Shown: positions 49,969 through 58,818, counted from the stretch's first letter. The stretch is DNA of 63,963 bases from Scatosoma sp045650185 (GCA_045650185.1 JAZRQY010000023.1:1-63963); one strand, 5' to 3'. Notes: a model not told the origin generated them from the letters alone. Numbers and translations: made by a program.

Positions 49969-52143
49969 TTAACTTAAATTCGCGGGATTTTCCTCGACGG
50001 AAATCAGCACGTCGCGCGCCCTTGCATCCATACACACCTCGTAAATTTTTGGTAATAAAGCGCCGTCCGTCAGCCTCATCAACACCTGATAGCGGTGCTT
50101 GTTTTCAATCCGCTTGATGGGAGCTGCCATCTTGTTGAAGAACAAGAACTTGTCTTGATGCTTTTGATAGATTTCCTCCAACGCAAAGTACACCGTCTTC
50201 AAAACCTCTAAGGTCTTTTTATTGTCCTCGCCCGACACCAGCACACGCACGATTTTAGAGAACGGAGGGAACGCCGCGCCTTCACGCAGAGAAACCTCCA
50301 TGCCGTAAAAGCCCTCGAAATCGTATTCGCACGCAAAGCGCAACACATCATTTTCAGGAGAGAAGGTCTGCAAGACTACCTTGCCCTTTTCCTCGGCGCG
50401 CCCACTTCTGCCCGCTACCTGCGTAATCAGCTGGAAGGTGCGCTCCGCACTTCTGTAATCGTTGAAATGCAGGCTCATATCCGCATCCAAAATGCCTACG
50501 AGCGTAACCGCAGGGAAATCGTGCCCCTTGGCAATCATCTGCGTACCGACAAGGATATCCGCTTTCTTTTCCCCGAACTCCTTTAAGATTTTATAATGCC
50601 CCTCTTTACCGCTGGTGGTGTCGTTGTCCATACGCAAAATGCGCGCGGTAGGATACAGCTTTTTGAGCTCCTCTACCACCCTTTGCGTGCCCGTCCCCGA
50701 ATAGGACAGCTTTTTCGAGCCACAGTCAGGGCACCCCGACAGCATATTGTATCTCGTGCCACAATAATGGCATTTCAAACAATCCTCATCCCGATGATAG
50801 GTAAGGGAAACGTCGCAAGCCTCACACTTGGCTACGTAGCCGCACTCTTTACATATCACCGTCTGCGAATAACCACGGCGGTTTAAAAAGAGAATGGCTT
50901 GGTTGCCGCTTGCCAGCGTCTTTTCCAGCTCTTCTTTCAACGCAGAGGAAAAGGCGGTGTTGTTCCCACGGCGCACTTCCTTTCGCATATCGACGATTTG
51001 GATCTGCGGCATCGGTTTTTTATTGATACGCTCTTTTAGCTCAATCAACCCAAACTCACCACCAAGCGCCTTTCGATAGGTTTCCACCGACGGCGTTGCG
51101 CTGCCCAGCACAAGTTTGCAACCGTTGCGCTTTGCGCGAAGACACGCCACGTCAAAGGTGTTGTACCGAGGGGCGGTTTCGCTGCAATAACTGCCGTCGT
51201 GCTCCTCGTCGATGATAACGACGCCGAGATTTTCTAAGGGAGCGAAGATGGCGCTCCTTGCGCCGATGGCGATTTTCGCCTCGCCAGTACGCAGCCGCCA
51301 CCACTCGTCAAAGCGTTCGCCCGCGGAAAGTCCGCTGTGCAAAATCGCGGCGTTCTTGCCAAACCTCGCGCGCAGTTGCGCCAACATTTGGGGGGTCAAG
51401 GAAATTTCCGGCACGAGGAAAATGGAGCTTTGTCCCCTCTGCAGACAATCTGCAATCAGGGTTAAATAGATTTCCGTCTTACCGCTGCCCGTCACGCCGT
51501 GGATAAGTTGTACCGTCCGCTTATCCGTCTTGATGGTGTTTACAGCCCTCTCTTGCGCCGCCGTCAGCGTGCGCGCAGGGGCTTCGCCTTCGACCGTCTT
51601 GTAGGGGTCGCGTTTGACTTGCTCGGCAACCACGGTGATATACCCCTTTTTTTCCAAAGCGGCAACGCTACCCGAAAACTGCTTGTTTAAGAAGGCGCAA
51701 TCCGTCTTGCCGTTCGCGGCAAGGTATTCCACCGCCGCCAGTTGGTTTTTCGCCGACTTCGGCAGGGAAATTTCCACAGGGTCAACCGCCAAAACAGCGT
51801 ATCTGCGATACAGTTCCCGTACCTTTCCCGTACGCATTTCCGAAGGCAAAAACAGCCTAAGCGACAGCGCCAAGGGCACTGCATACCGCCGAGCGATTCT
51901 CTGCGCCAAGTCCACGCACTCCTCGGTGAGGGCAGGCAGACCGTCCTCGGTGGGCTTGATTTTTTTCAGTTTTTTGCGGTCAAAATCGGTGGTTTCCTTC
52001 AAACGGACGACAAATCCCGTCAACATTCTCGGGCCAAAGGGCGCAAGGACACGAGCGCCGACCTTCGTATCGTCGTCGCAAAGATAATCGAATACTCTGT
52101 CGGTTTCACCCGAAGTAATATCCACAATCACTTCCGCAATCAT
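49969..52143 (-). CDS. priA: Primosomal helicase PriA
   Basis: PriA restarts stalled replication forks by loading the replicative helicase. The 724-residue product has the N-terminal DNA-binding domain (VIVDITSGETDRVFDYL), Walker A GVTGSGKTEIYL, motif II VIIDEEHDGSY, and a zinc region with eight cysteines (CKECGYVAKCEACDVSL, CLKCHYCG, CPDCGS), followed by helicase lobe 2. No coaBC precedes it. Repeat element copy B lies just upstream of its start. Confidence 0.97.
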   Translation of the reverse strand: MIAEVIVDITSGETDRVFDYLCDDDTKVGARVLAPFGPRMLTGFVVRLKETTDFDRKKLKKIKPTEDGLPALTEECVDLAQRIARRYAVPLALSLRLFLPSEMRTGKVRELYRRYAVLAVDPVEISLPKSAKNQLAAVEYLAANGKTDCAFLNKQFSGSVAALEKKGYITVVAEQVKRDPYKTVEGEAPARTLTAAQERAVNTIKTDKRTVQLIHGVTGSGKTEIYLTLIADCLQRGQSSIFLVPEISLTPQMLAQLRARFGKNAAILHSGLSAGERFDEWWRLRTGEAKIAIGARSAIFAPLENLGVVIIDEEHDGSYCSETAPRYNTFDVACLRAKRNGCKLVLGSATPSVETYRKALGGEFGLIELKERINKKPMPQIQIVDMRKEVRRGNNTAFSSALKEELEKTLASGNQAILFLNRRGYSQTVICKECGYVAKCEACDVSLTYHRDEDCLKCHYCGTRYNMLSGCPDCGSKKLSYSGTGTQRVVEELKKLYPTARILRMDNDTTSGKEGHYKILKEFGEKKADILVGTQMIAKGHDFPAVTLVGILDADMSLHFNDYRSAERTFQLITQVAGRSGRAEEKGKVVLQTFSPENDVLRFACEYDFEGFYGMEVSLREGAAFPPFSKIVRVLVSGEDNKKTLEVLKTVYFALEEIYQKHQDKFLFFNKMAAPIKRIENKHRYQVLMRLTDGALLPKIYEVCMDARARDVLISVEENPANLS

Positions 52144-52190
52144 CTATCTCCCCCCTTTGTCTTATTAAAGTCTATTCATCGTTTTACGTA

Positions 52191-52392
52191 GTGAAGTTAT
52201 CCTATGGATAGTGAAGTTCGCCACGCGAGTGAAGTTATCTTATTGATAGTGAAGTTTTTTGCTTTGCAAAAAATTATGGAAAAATATTTAATATCTTTCC
52301 GCAACTTTGCCGTAGGCAAAACTTCACTTCCTACCGAATAGGAAACTTCACCCTGCAAGGACTTCACTTTTGCCTTCAAGCAAAAACATCAC
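52191..52392. repeat. Octamer-hairpin element, copy B (GTGAAGTT type)
   Basis: GTGAAGTT occurs at 52191, 52211, 52229 and 52249. The complement AACTTCAC occurs at 52320 and 52344, with one-mismatch forms at 52360 (GACTTCAC) and 52385 (AACATCAC). Hairpins between words include TATCCtatGGATA, TCGCcacGCGA, TTTGCCgtaGGCAAA, TTCCTAccgaaTAGGAA and TTTTGCcttcaaGCAAAA. The core (52274-52305) resembles that of copy A in inverse orientation. It lies between the rpoZ terminator and priA. Confidence 0.92.
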
Positions 52393-52405
52393 TTGCGTTT
52401 AGCAA

Positions 52406-52435
52406 GAAAAGCCGACTGCCTTTGCGGCAATCGGC
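52406..52435 (-). terminator. Terminator after rpoZ
   Basis: Minus-strand GCCGATTGCC and GGCAGTCGGC pair (one T-G) around GCAAA, followed by TTTTC, ten bases past the rpoZ stop. Confidence 0.82.
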
Positions 52436-52444
52436 GAATTCTAT

Positions 52445-52666
52445 TTAGTCTTTTGCAATAACAACTTTACCGTCCGCGATATCTACGCAGGCAGAGGAAA
52501 GTTCCTTAGGTCTTGCGCTGCCGTCGCGCAGCCCCAAATTCTTTTCCGTTTCCAAAATCTGACGAGCACGCTTAGATGCCACCGTGCAAAGCGCATAACG
52601 GCTAATCGGATCTTCTTCCGTCCCAAGTTTTCTAATCAATTCGTCTACCGAAGGTTCGTTTACCAT
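52445..52666 (-). CDS. rpoZ: RNA polymerase omega subunit
   Basis: A 73-residue omega subunit that helps assemble beta-prime into RNA polymerase. It has the family pattern ISRYALCTVASKRARQILE and then the short KELSSACVDIADGKV tail. It follows gmk by 14 bases, the conserved gmk-rpoZ pair. Confidence 0.94.
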   Translation of the reverse strand: MVNEPSVDELIRKLGTEEDPISRYALCTVASKRARQILETEKNLGLRDGSARPKELSSACVDIADGKVVIAKD

Positions 52667-52680
52667 AACACTATATCTCC

Positions 52681-53238
52681 TTATTTGTTTTTTTCGTTAT
52701 CAATTAAATCGGACAGCTCTTTGAGCGCCGTTTCAAAATCATCGTTGACGATGACGTAGTCGTATTCGGGGAGCTTCGACAGCTCGAAATCCATTCTCGC
52801 CAAGCGCTTTTCAATCGCCTCAGGCGTTTCAGAATTCCGTCCCGTCAAGCGGCGCACCAGCTCCTCTTGCGAAGGGGGCATAATGAACACCAAAATAAGC
52901 CCAGGATATTCCTTCTTCGCGTTCAAGCCACCCACCACGTCGATTTCCATAATCACCGATTTTTCCTTCAGCGTTTCCTTCACGAAGGAACGGGGGGTGC
53001 CGTAGCTACCGCTCATATGATGGTCGTATTCAAGGAAGTCCCCCTCCTCGATACGGCGAGCAAATTCCTCCTCGGAAAGGAAGAAATAATGTTTTCCGTC
53101 CACCTCACCCGCTCTGGGAGCGCGTGTCGTGCAGGAAACGGATTCCACTACGTCGCTTCTACGGGTAATCAATTCTTTTACCAGGGTGCCTTTCCCTACG
53201 CCCGAAGGCCCGGACACCACCAACAGTACGTTTCTCAT
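52681..53238 (-). CDS. gmk: Guanylate kinase
   Basis: Gmk phosphorylates GMP to GDP. The 185-residue product has the P-loop SGPSGVGKGTLV, the GMP-binding SCTTRAPRAGEVDGKHY, and the lid RLTGRNSETPEAIEKRL. It lies between yicC and rpoZ; the remA gene usual in this place in Bacillus is absent, since only 23 bases separate gmk and yicC. Confidence 0.97.
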   Translation of the reverse strand: MRNVLLVVSGPSGVGKGTLVKELITRRSDVVESVSCTTRAPRAGEVDGKHYFFLSEEEFARRIEEGDFLEYDHHMSGSYGTPRSFVKETLKEKSVIMEIDVVGGLNAKKEYPGLILVFIMPPSQEELVRRLTGRNSETPEAIEKRLARMDFELSKLPEYDYVIVNDDFETALKELSDLIDNEKNK

Positions 53239-53261
53239 TCGTTCGTCTATCCCTCGAATTT

Positions 53262-54137
53262 TTATTCTACATTCTGCACTTGTTCACGGATTTTTTCAAT
53301 CTCGTTTTTCAAGGCAAGTCCTGCACGGGTGATTTCCACGTCGTTGCTTTTTGAACAGGTGGTGTTTGCCTCGCGGTTGAATTCCTGCACGAGGAAATCC
53401 AGTTTTCTACCCACGATTCCCTCTTTGCAAATTTCACGGAACTGCGAGATATGGGAATGAAGACGGGTAAGCTCCTCGTCGATGTTGCTCTTGTCCGCAA
53501 ACACAGCAACCTCGGTAAGCAATCTTCCTTCGTCCACCTGCGCCGCCGACAAATAATCTTTGACTTTTGTCGTCAGCTTTTCCCGATACTCCTCTTGGAT
53601 TTTCGGGGCACGAGCCTCGATGAGCCCCACCGTCTTTTCAATCACTTCCACACGGGCGAGCATATCCTCTTCCAGTTTCTTCCCTTCCACCGCACGCATC
53701 GCGTTGAGGTTGTCAAGGGCGAGCCCTACCGCCGTCGTGAGGGCTGTGATAAGCTCCTCGTCTGCCGCCGCAACCTCGTCCTGTTTTAACACCTCGGGAT
53801 AGCGGAGCACCGACGACAAGGTGAGATCGTCCGGCAATTCAGGGAAAGCCTCTCTCAAGGTGTTTGCCGCCGAAACGTAAGCCCCTGCCACGGCAAGGTC
53901 CACCGTAAAGGAGGATGCCTTTTCACGCTTATCCTTCAAGGCAACGTACAGATCGGCGTGGCCTCTGGTCAGCTTTTCACGCACTAACTTGCGGATGACG
54001 TCCTCGTAAGCGGTAAAGATACGGGGCGCCTTGACGTTGACGTCCAAATAGCGGTTGTTCACCGTCTTAATTTCGCAGGTCAGCTCTATGCCGCCCACCT
54101 TATATTCGCCTTTTCCGTATCCGGTCATACTCAGCAT
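53262..54137 (-). CDS. YicC-family endoribonuclease
   Basis: A 291-residue YicC/YloC-family protein, a family reported to have endoribonuclease activity. It starts with the signature MLSMTGYGKGE, has TVNNRYLDVNVKAPR, and ends with the conserved LVQEFNREANTTCSKSND segment. It is upstream of gmk, as in Bacillus yloC-gmk. It begins its operon, and no clear promoter is visible in the 120 bases upstream. Confidence 0.92.
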   Translation of the reverse strand: MLSMTGYGKGEYKVGGIELTCEIKTVNNRYLDVNVKAPRIFTAYEDVIRKLVREKLTRGHADLYVALKDKREKASSFTVDLAVAGAYVSAANTLREAFPELPDDLTLSSVLRYPEVLKQDEVAAADEELITALTTAVGLALDNLNAMRAVEGKKLEEDMLARVEVIEKTVGLIEARAPKIQEEYREKLTTKVKDYLSAAQVDEGRLLTEVAVFADKSNIDEELTRLHSHISQFREICKEGIVGRKLDFLVQEFNREANTTCSKSNDVEITRAGLALKNEIEKIREQVQNVE

Positions 54138-54257
54138 ACGCGTTTTTCCTTCCCACGCAAAGCGTGGCTTTGTTTAATCCCGTTCATTATAGCAAACATT
54201 TTTCCTTTTTTCAAGGGTTTTTACACATTTTTCTCTTTTTTCTTAGAAAAAGAGAGC

Positions 54258-56201
54258 TTATTTTTCCAAAAGAGCGATAAATCCTGCCTCATCCAGAATT
54301 TTTATCCCAAGCTTTTGCGCTTTTTCCAGTTTACTGCCTGCCTCTTCGCCTGCGATCACCAGCGTCGTCGCCTTGTTTACCGAGCTTTGGCACACGCCGC
54401 CACGCTCCTCAATCAGCTTTTGCGCCGCGCTCCGCTTGAAATTGGACAGCGTGCCCGTCAAAACGACGTTTTCGCCGGCAAACACGCCTGTGCGTTCTTT
54501 CTCCTCCCAAACAGGGATAACGCCCTGCGCCGCCAGAGCGGCAAGCTCCGCACGGTTCTTCTCGTCCGCAAAGTACGCCACAATGTTGCCTGCGGTAATC
54601 TCGCCCACGTTTTCGAGGGCAATCAGCTGTTCTGCCGTTGCCGCCGCCAAGGCGTCCATATTTTGGAATCGCTTTGCCAAATCCTTTGCCGCTACTCTGC
54701 CGATGCCGTCCACGCCAATCGCAAAGATAAAGGCATCCAAGGTCGGGGTTTTACTCTTGTCAATCGCGCCCAAGAGGTTGTTCACCTTCTTTTCCTTAAA
54801 GCCCTCTAAATCAGACAAGTCATCCGCCGTCAAGCGGTACAGGTCGGAAAATTCTTTGATGCGACCTTTCTTAATCAAAAGCTCTGCCGTGCTCTCCGAA
54901 AAGCCTTCGATATCCATCGCGTTCTTCGAGGCAAAGTGCGCAAACTTTGCCGTCAGCCTCGGCAAGCAAGCCTCGTTCGGGCAGAATAAGTGCGCTCCGT
55001 TTTCATACACCGCCGCACCACAGAAGGGACAAACGGTGGGTACGGGCACGGTTTGGCTGTGTTCGTAATGCTCGGTTGCGCCCAAGATTTCGGGGATAAC
55101 TTCATTGGAACGGCGTACCAGTACGCGAGAGCCGATTTTTACGTCCTTACGCACGATATCACCGTAGTTGTTCAAGGTCGCCTTCGACACGGTTGCGCCA
55201 GCCAGTTCAACCGGCTCTAACAGCCCCAAAGGGGTCAACTTGCCCGTTCTGCCCACCTGCCAAACGACGTCCTTTAAGAGGGTGGTAATCTCCTCTGCCT
55301 CGAATTTATACGCCATCGCCCAACGGGGGAATTTGTCGGTAAAGCCCATCTCCTCACGCACGGCGGCATCGTTCACCTTGATAACCGCGCCGTCCGTCAA
55401 AACGTCCAAAGTCTTTCTCTCTACCTCGATTTCACGCACAGCGGCAAGCGTTTCTTCCACCGTCTTACAAAGACGGAAATAGGGGAAAACCTTAAAGCCC
55501 TGCTCGATTAAAAACGCGTGCGCTTCGCTTTGCGAAAGGGGCTCCCCTTCGCTACGATAATTGACGTCGTAGAAGTAAATTTCCGGTTTTCTCTTTTCCG
55601 TAATCTTGGGATCGAGGTTGCGGATTGCGCCCGACACGGCGTTGCGCGCGTTTTTCAACGGCTCGTCTGCCGTACGGTTGTACGCCTCTAAAACCGACAG
55701 ACGAATCACCGCCTCGCCGTGCACCTCTAAATCCCCTTTGTAGGGTATGGTCAAAGGGAAGGACTTAATCGTCAGCACCTGCGCCGATACGTCCTCGCCC
55801 TCTACGCCGTTGCCACGAGTTGCCGCGCGCACGAAGTTGCCGTTTTCGTAGGTAAGGCAGACGGTCAATCCGTCGAATTTGTATTCCACGCTGCACGCCG
55901 CCTCGCCGCCTGCAACTTTGCCTGCCTTTTCTAAAAAGGAGCGCAAGCCCTCCTCCGTCGTACTCTTGTCGAGGGAGTACAGCTTATGCTTATGCTTATA
56001 TTTTTCAAAGCCCTTAATCGGGTCGCCGCCTACTCTACGAGTAGGCGAATCGGGATACACCTCGCCGCTTGCCGCCTCTAAAGCACGCAATTCGTCGTAC
56101 AAAACGTCGTATTCCTTATCCGATACGGTGGGCTTATCCAGCACGTAATATTCGTGCGCGTAGCGATTTAGTAAATCGGTCAGTTCTCTTTGTCTGCTCA
56201 T
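54258..56201 (-). CDS. ligA: NAD-dependent DNA ligase LigA
   Basis: LigA seals nicks using NAD+. The 647-residue product has the Ia domain (EYYVLDKPTVSDKEYDVLY), the adenylated lysine in YKFDGLTV (KFDG replaces the usual KLDG/KVDG), an OB fold, the four-cysteine zinc finger (CPFC then CPNEAC), helix-hairpin-helix repeats, and a C-terminal BRCT domain (FAGENVVLTGTLSNF). It follows pcrA by nine bases, the usual pcrA-ligA order. Confidence 0.97.
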   Translation of the reverse strand: MSRQRELTDLLNRYAHEYYVLDKPTVSDKEYDVLYDELRALEAASGEVYPDSPTRRVGGDPIKGFEKYKHKHKLYSLDKSTTEEGLRSFLEKAGKVAGGEAACSVEYKFDGLTVCLTYENGNFVRAATRGNGVEGEDVSAQVLTIKSFPLTIPYKGDLEVHGEAVIRLSVLEAYNRTADEPLKNARNAVSGAIRNLDPKITEKRKPEIYFYDVNYRSEGEPLSQSEAHAFLIEQGFKVFPYFRLCKTVEETLAAVREIEVERKTLDVLTDGAVIKVNDAAVREEMGFTDKFPRWAMAYKFEAEEITTLLKDVVWQVGRTGKLTPLGLLEPVELAGATVSKATLNNYGDIVRKDVKIGSRVLVRRSNEVIPEILGATEHYEHSQTVPVPTVCPFCGAAVYENGAHLFCPNEACLPRLTAKFAHFASKNAMDIEGFSESTAELLIKKGRIKEFSDLYRLTADDLSDLEGFKEKKVNNLLGAIDKSKTPTLDAFIFAIGVDGIGRVAAKDLAKRFQNMDALAAATAEQLIALENVGEITAGNIVAYFADEKNRAELAALAAQGVIPVWEEKERTGVFAGENVVLTGTLSNFKRSAAQKLIEERGGVCQSSVNKATTLVIAGEEAGSKLEKAQKLGIKILDEAGFIALLEK

Positions 56202-56210
56202 ATTATCACC

Positions 56211-58652
56211 TTATTTGATAATTTCCAAGGGCGCAAGCGAAGCGGAAAGTTGCTTGACACCCAGCCCCACGAACGCAATATCCAAAATCATTCCACTACC
56301 GCTACCACGCGCGCCAACAATCGTCCCTTGCCCAAATTTCGGGTGGGATACCGACACGCCAACCGCAAAGCCGGAAAGGTCCTTCGTGGGCGCCGTCTTG
56401 GGCTTTGCCCCTGCGCCGTAGGTCGGACGAGCCGTACCGCTAGCGCTACTTGCGCCACCATAGGTCGAGCCACGCACCGCCGAGGACACGCTCTTGCGAG
56501 AGAAGGAATAGTTTTGGTTGCCGTAAGAAGCGTAGTTATCGTCGTCGTTTTCGGGCGTATAACCGCCGTAGCCACTCTTTCCGTAGCCACCGCCATAATA
56601 ACCGCCTCTCTGTCCGCCGTAGGCCGAGCCACCGCTATGTCCACCATAGGCGCCGTACCCCGAAGAACGATACCCCGAACTACCGTAAGACGAGCCGTAG
56701 CCACCCTCGTCAAGGAAACTTCTTCTCTGCTCCGAGGTAGGCAGTTCAACCACCGAGGCAAGCTCTTTCAAGAACCGAGAACGCATAGAGGGCTCACGCT
56801 TGCCGTAGAGATAACGGCTCTTCGAACGGGTGAGATACAGCCGTTCCTTTGCACGCGTAATCGCAACGTACATAAGACGCCGTTCCTCTTCCATATCCTC
56901 GCTATTGCCCACCGAACGGGAAACGGGCATGATATTTTCTTCCAAGCCCACGATGAACACGCAGTTATATTCAAGCCCTTTGACGGCGTGCACCGTCGCA
57001 AGGCTAACGTACTCTCCGTCGTCCATTTCGTCCGTATCCGAGGAGAGGGTAACCTGTTGCAGATAGTCCGTCAGCGTCGCATCGGGGTTAAGCTTACAAT
57101 ACTCGTCCACCGAGCTGATAAATTCTTCGATGTTTGCCAGTTTATTGATACTCTCGTCGCTGTTGTCCGCGTACGCCTCACGCATCGCCGTGTCCGCAAC
57201 GATTTGCTTTACCAGCTCGTTGACAGGCAGGCTTTGGCTGTCGATAATCCACTTTTTGATGAGCGCAAAAAACGCCTCTAACTTCGCCCTCGTTCCTGCG
57301 TTAAAGCCCATTTCTTCGAGGTCCAAAACGGAATCGTAGACGGAGAGCTCCTCTCTTGCCGCATACGCCTGCAATTTATCCACCGTCGTCTGCCCGATAC
57401 CGCGCTTGGGGAAGTTGATAATGCGGACGATTGCCTCGCTGTCCAAAGGGTTGTGGATGACGCGCAGATAGGCAAGCAAGTCCTTAATTTCCTTTCGTTC
57501 GAAGAACTTAAAGCCCCCGAAGACCTTAAAGGGAATGCCGTCTGCGTTAAATTCTTGCTCGAAAGAACGGGTGAGGGCGTTCAACCGCATCAGCACCGCA
57601 AAGTCGGAAAACTTATAGCCCTTGCGCATCAGCCCTGCGATTGTGTGCGCCACGAAACGAGCCTCGTCCGCCTCCTGTTCCCCTTCGTAGACTTTGGTTT
57701 TCTCCCCTTCGGGGTTCATCGTCCAAAGCACTTTTTTCTTTCGTCTGCCGTTGTTTTGAATCACCTCGTTGGCAAGAGTGAGGATTTCTTTCGTGGAACG
57801 ATAGTTGCGCTCCAATTTAAACACCTTCGCGCCGGGAAAATCCTTTTCAAAGTGGAGGATGTTTTCCAGCTTTGCGCCACGCCAACCGTAGATCGACTGG
57901 TCGTCGTCGCCTACCACGAACAAGTTCTTGTGGGTGGAAGACAGCATACGCACGATGTCGTACTGCACCCCGTTCGTGTCCTGAAACTCGTCCACGAGAA
58001 CGTAGCGGAAACGACTGCTGAGGTACTCCCTTGCGTCCTTGTCCGTCAAAAGCAGTCTGCGCGTTTCGCTGAGCAAATCATCGAAATCGAGAGAGTTGTT
58101 TTCCTTTAAGTGGGTCTGATACCTGCGATAGACCGCCACGATTTTTTCAATCTGAGGCTCGCCTGCGTATTCGTCCAAATATCTGGTAGGCTCGTATCCG
58201 AGCATCTTCGCGTTGGCGATATGCCACTTTGCGTCTTTCAGCAGTTTTTCTTCCTCAAAGCCGCATTCTTGGAAGGAGCGTTTTACGATATTATTTCTCT
58301 CCGTTTCGCTGTAAATGGAGAAGTTAGGCTCGATGCCGAGCGCACTGCCGAAGTCACGCAAAATGCGTACGCACATGCTGTGGATGGTGCACACCCACAT
58401 ACCGCTGATGTTCACCATTCTTGCAAGACGCTCTTTCATTTCGTTCGCCGCTTTGTTAGTGAAGGTAATGGCAAGGATAGCGCGAGGGGGCACTTGCTCT
58501 TCCTCTACGAGGTAGGCAATACGCGAGGTAAGGACACGGGTCTTTCCGCTCCCTGCCCCAGCCAAAACCAAAACGGGCCCTTCCGTCTGCAAGACGGGGC
58601 CCACCTGTTCGTCGTTCAGTTCTCTTAAAATTTCATCTATTGCTCGTTCCAT
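56211..58652 (-). CDS. pcrA: UvrD/PcrA helicase with Gly/Tyr/Ser-rich insert
   Basis: An 813-residue superfamily 1 DNA helicase for repair and rolling-circle replication. It has Walker A LAGAGSGKTRVLTSRIAYL, motif II DEFQDTNGVQYD, GDDDQSIYGWRGA and the C-terminal motif VALTRAK-type YVAITRAKERLYL. Between the helicase core and the C-terminal Tudor-like module (GVSVSHPKFGQGTIVGARG) lies an unusual region, about residues 650-750, of GYGS/GGYGG-type repeats that is probably disordered. A promoter lies so close that the ATG may be at the transcription start. ligA follows. Confidence 0.95.
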   Translation of the reverse strand: MERAIDEILRELNDEQVGPVLQTEGPVLVLAGAGSGKTRVLTSRIAYLVEEEQVPPRAILAITFTNKAANEMKERLARMVNISGMWVCTIHSMCVRILRDFGSALGIEPNFSIYSETERNNIVKRSFQECGFEEEKLLKDAKWHIANAKMLGYEPTRYLDEYAGEPQIEKIVAVYRRYQTHLKENNSLDFDDLLSETRRLLLTDKDAREYLSSRFRYVLVDEFQDTNGVQYDIVRMLSSTHKNLFVVGDDDQSIYGWRGAKLENILHFEKDFPGAKVFKLERNYRSTKEILTLANEVIQNNGRRKKKVLWTMNPEGEKTKVYEGEQEADEARFVAHTIAGLMRKGYKFSDFAVLMRLNALTRSFEQEFNADGIPFKVFGGFKFFERKEIKDLLAYLRVIHNPLDSEAIVRIINFPKRGIGQTTVDKLQAYAAREELSVYDSVLDLEEMGFNAGTRAKLEAFFALIKKWIIDSQSLPVNELVKQIVADTAMREAYADNSDESINKLANIEEFISSVDEYCKLNPDATLTDYLQQVTLSSDTDEMDDGEYVSLATVHAVKGLEYNCVFIVGLEENIMPVSRSVGNSEDMEEERRLMYVAITRAKERLYLTRSKSRYLYGKREPSMRSRFLKELASVVELPTSEQRRSFLDEGGYGSSYGSSGYRSSGYGAYGGHSGGSAYGGQRGGYYGGGYGKSGYGGYTPENDDDNYASYGNQNYSFSRKSVSSAVRGSTYGGASSASGTARPTYGAGAKPKTAPTKDLSGFAVGVSVSHPKFGQGTIVGARGSGSGMILDIAFVGLGVKQLSASLAPLEIIK

Positions 58653-58658
58653 ACTGAA

Positions 58659-58687
58659 AGTATAACATACTTTCTTGAAAAAAGCAA
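58659..58687 (-). promoter_or_regulatory. Promoter for pcrA-ligA, possibly leaderless
   Basis: Minus-strand TTGCTT (58687-58682) and TATACT (58664-58659) with a 17-base spacer. The -10 ends seven bases before the pcrA ATG and no Shine-Dalgarno lies between them. Confidence 0.6.
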
Positions 58688-58701
58688 GTAGGCAAGCCTT
58701 G

Positions 58702-58816
58702 TATTGCGGAAGAATTTAAATCTTTCCGCAACTTCGCCATGCGGCGAAACTTCACTATCCTTTGGATAACTTCACTGCGTAGCAACTTCACTTTTGCCGC
58801 AGGACAAAAACTTCAC
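58702..58816. repeat. Octamer-hairpin element, copy C (half element)
   Basis: A near-perfect palindromic core, TTGCGGAA...TTCCGCAA (58704-58731), is followed by four units of hairpin plus AACTTCAC ending at 58755, 58775, 58791 and 58816. The hairpins are TTCGCCatgcGGCGAA, TATCCtttGGATA, TGCgtaGCA and TTTTGCCgcaGGaCAAAA. The left arm is missing. It has the same order as the right arm of copy B. It lies between the spoVT terminator and the pcrA promoter. Confidence 0.9.
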
Positions 58817-58818
58817 CA

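Noticed and set aside
52197..52379. A 60-codon minus-strand gene between priA and rpoZ
   Set aside because: It lies entirely within repeat copy B and translates hairpins and octamers.
56190..57281. A 363-codon plus-strand frame opposite pcrA
   Set aside because: Arginine/valine-rich shadow created by codon bias of pcrA, especially its glycine-rich segment; no start signal.
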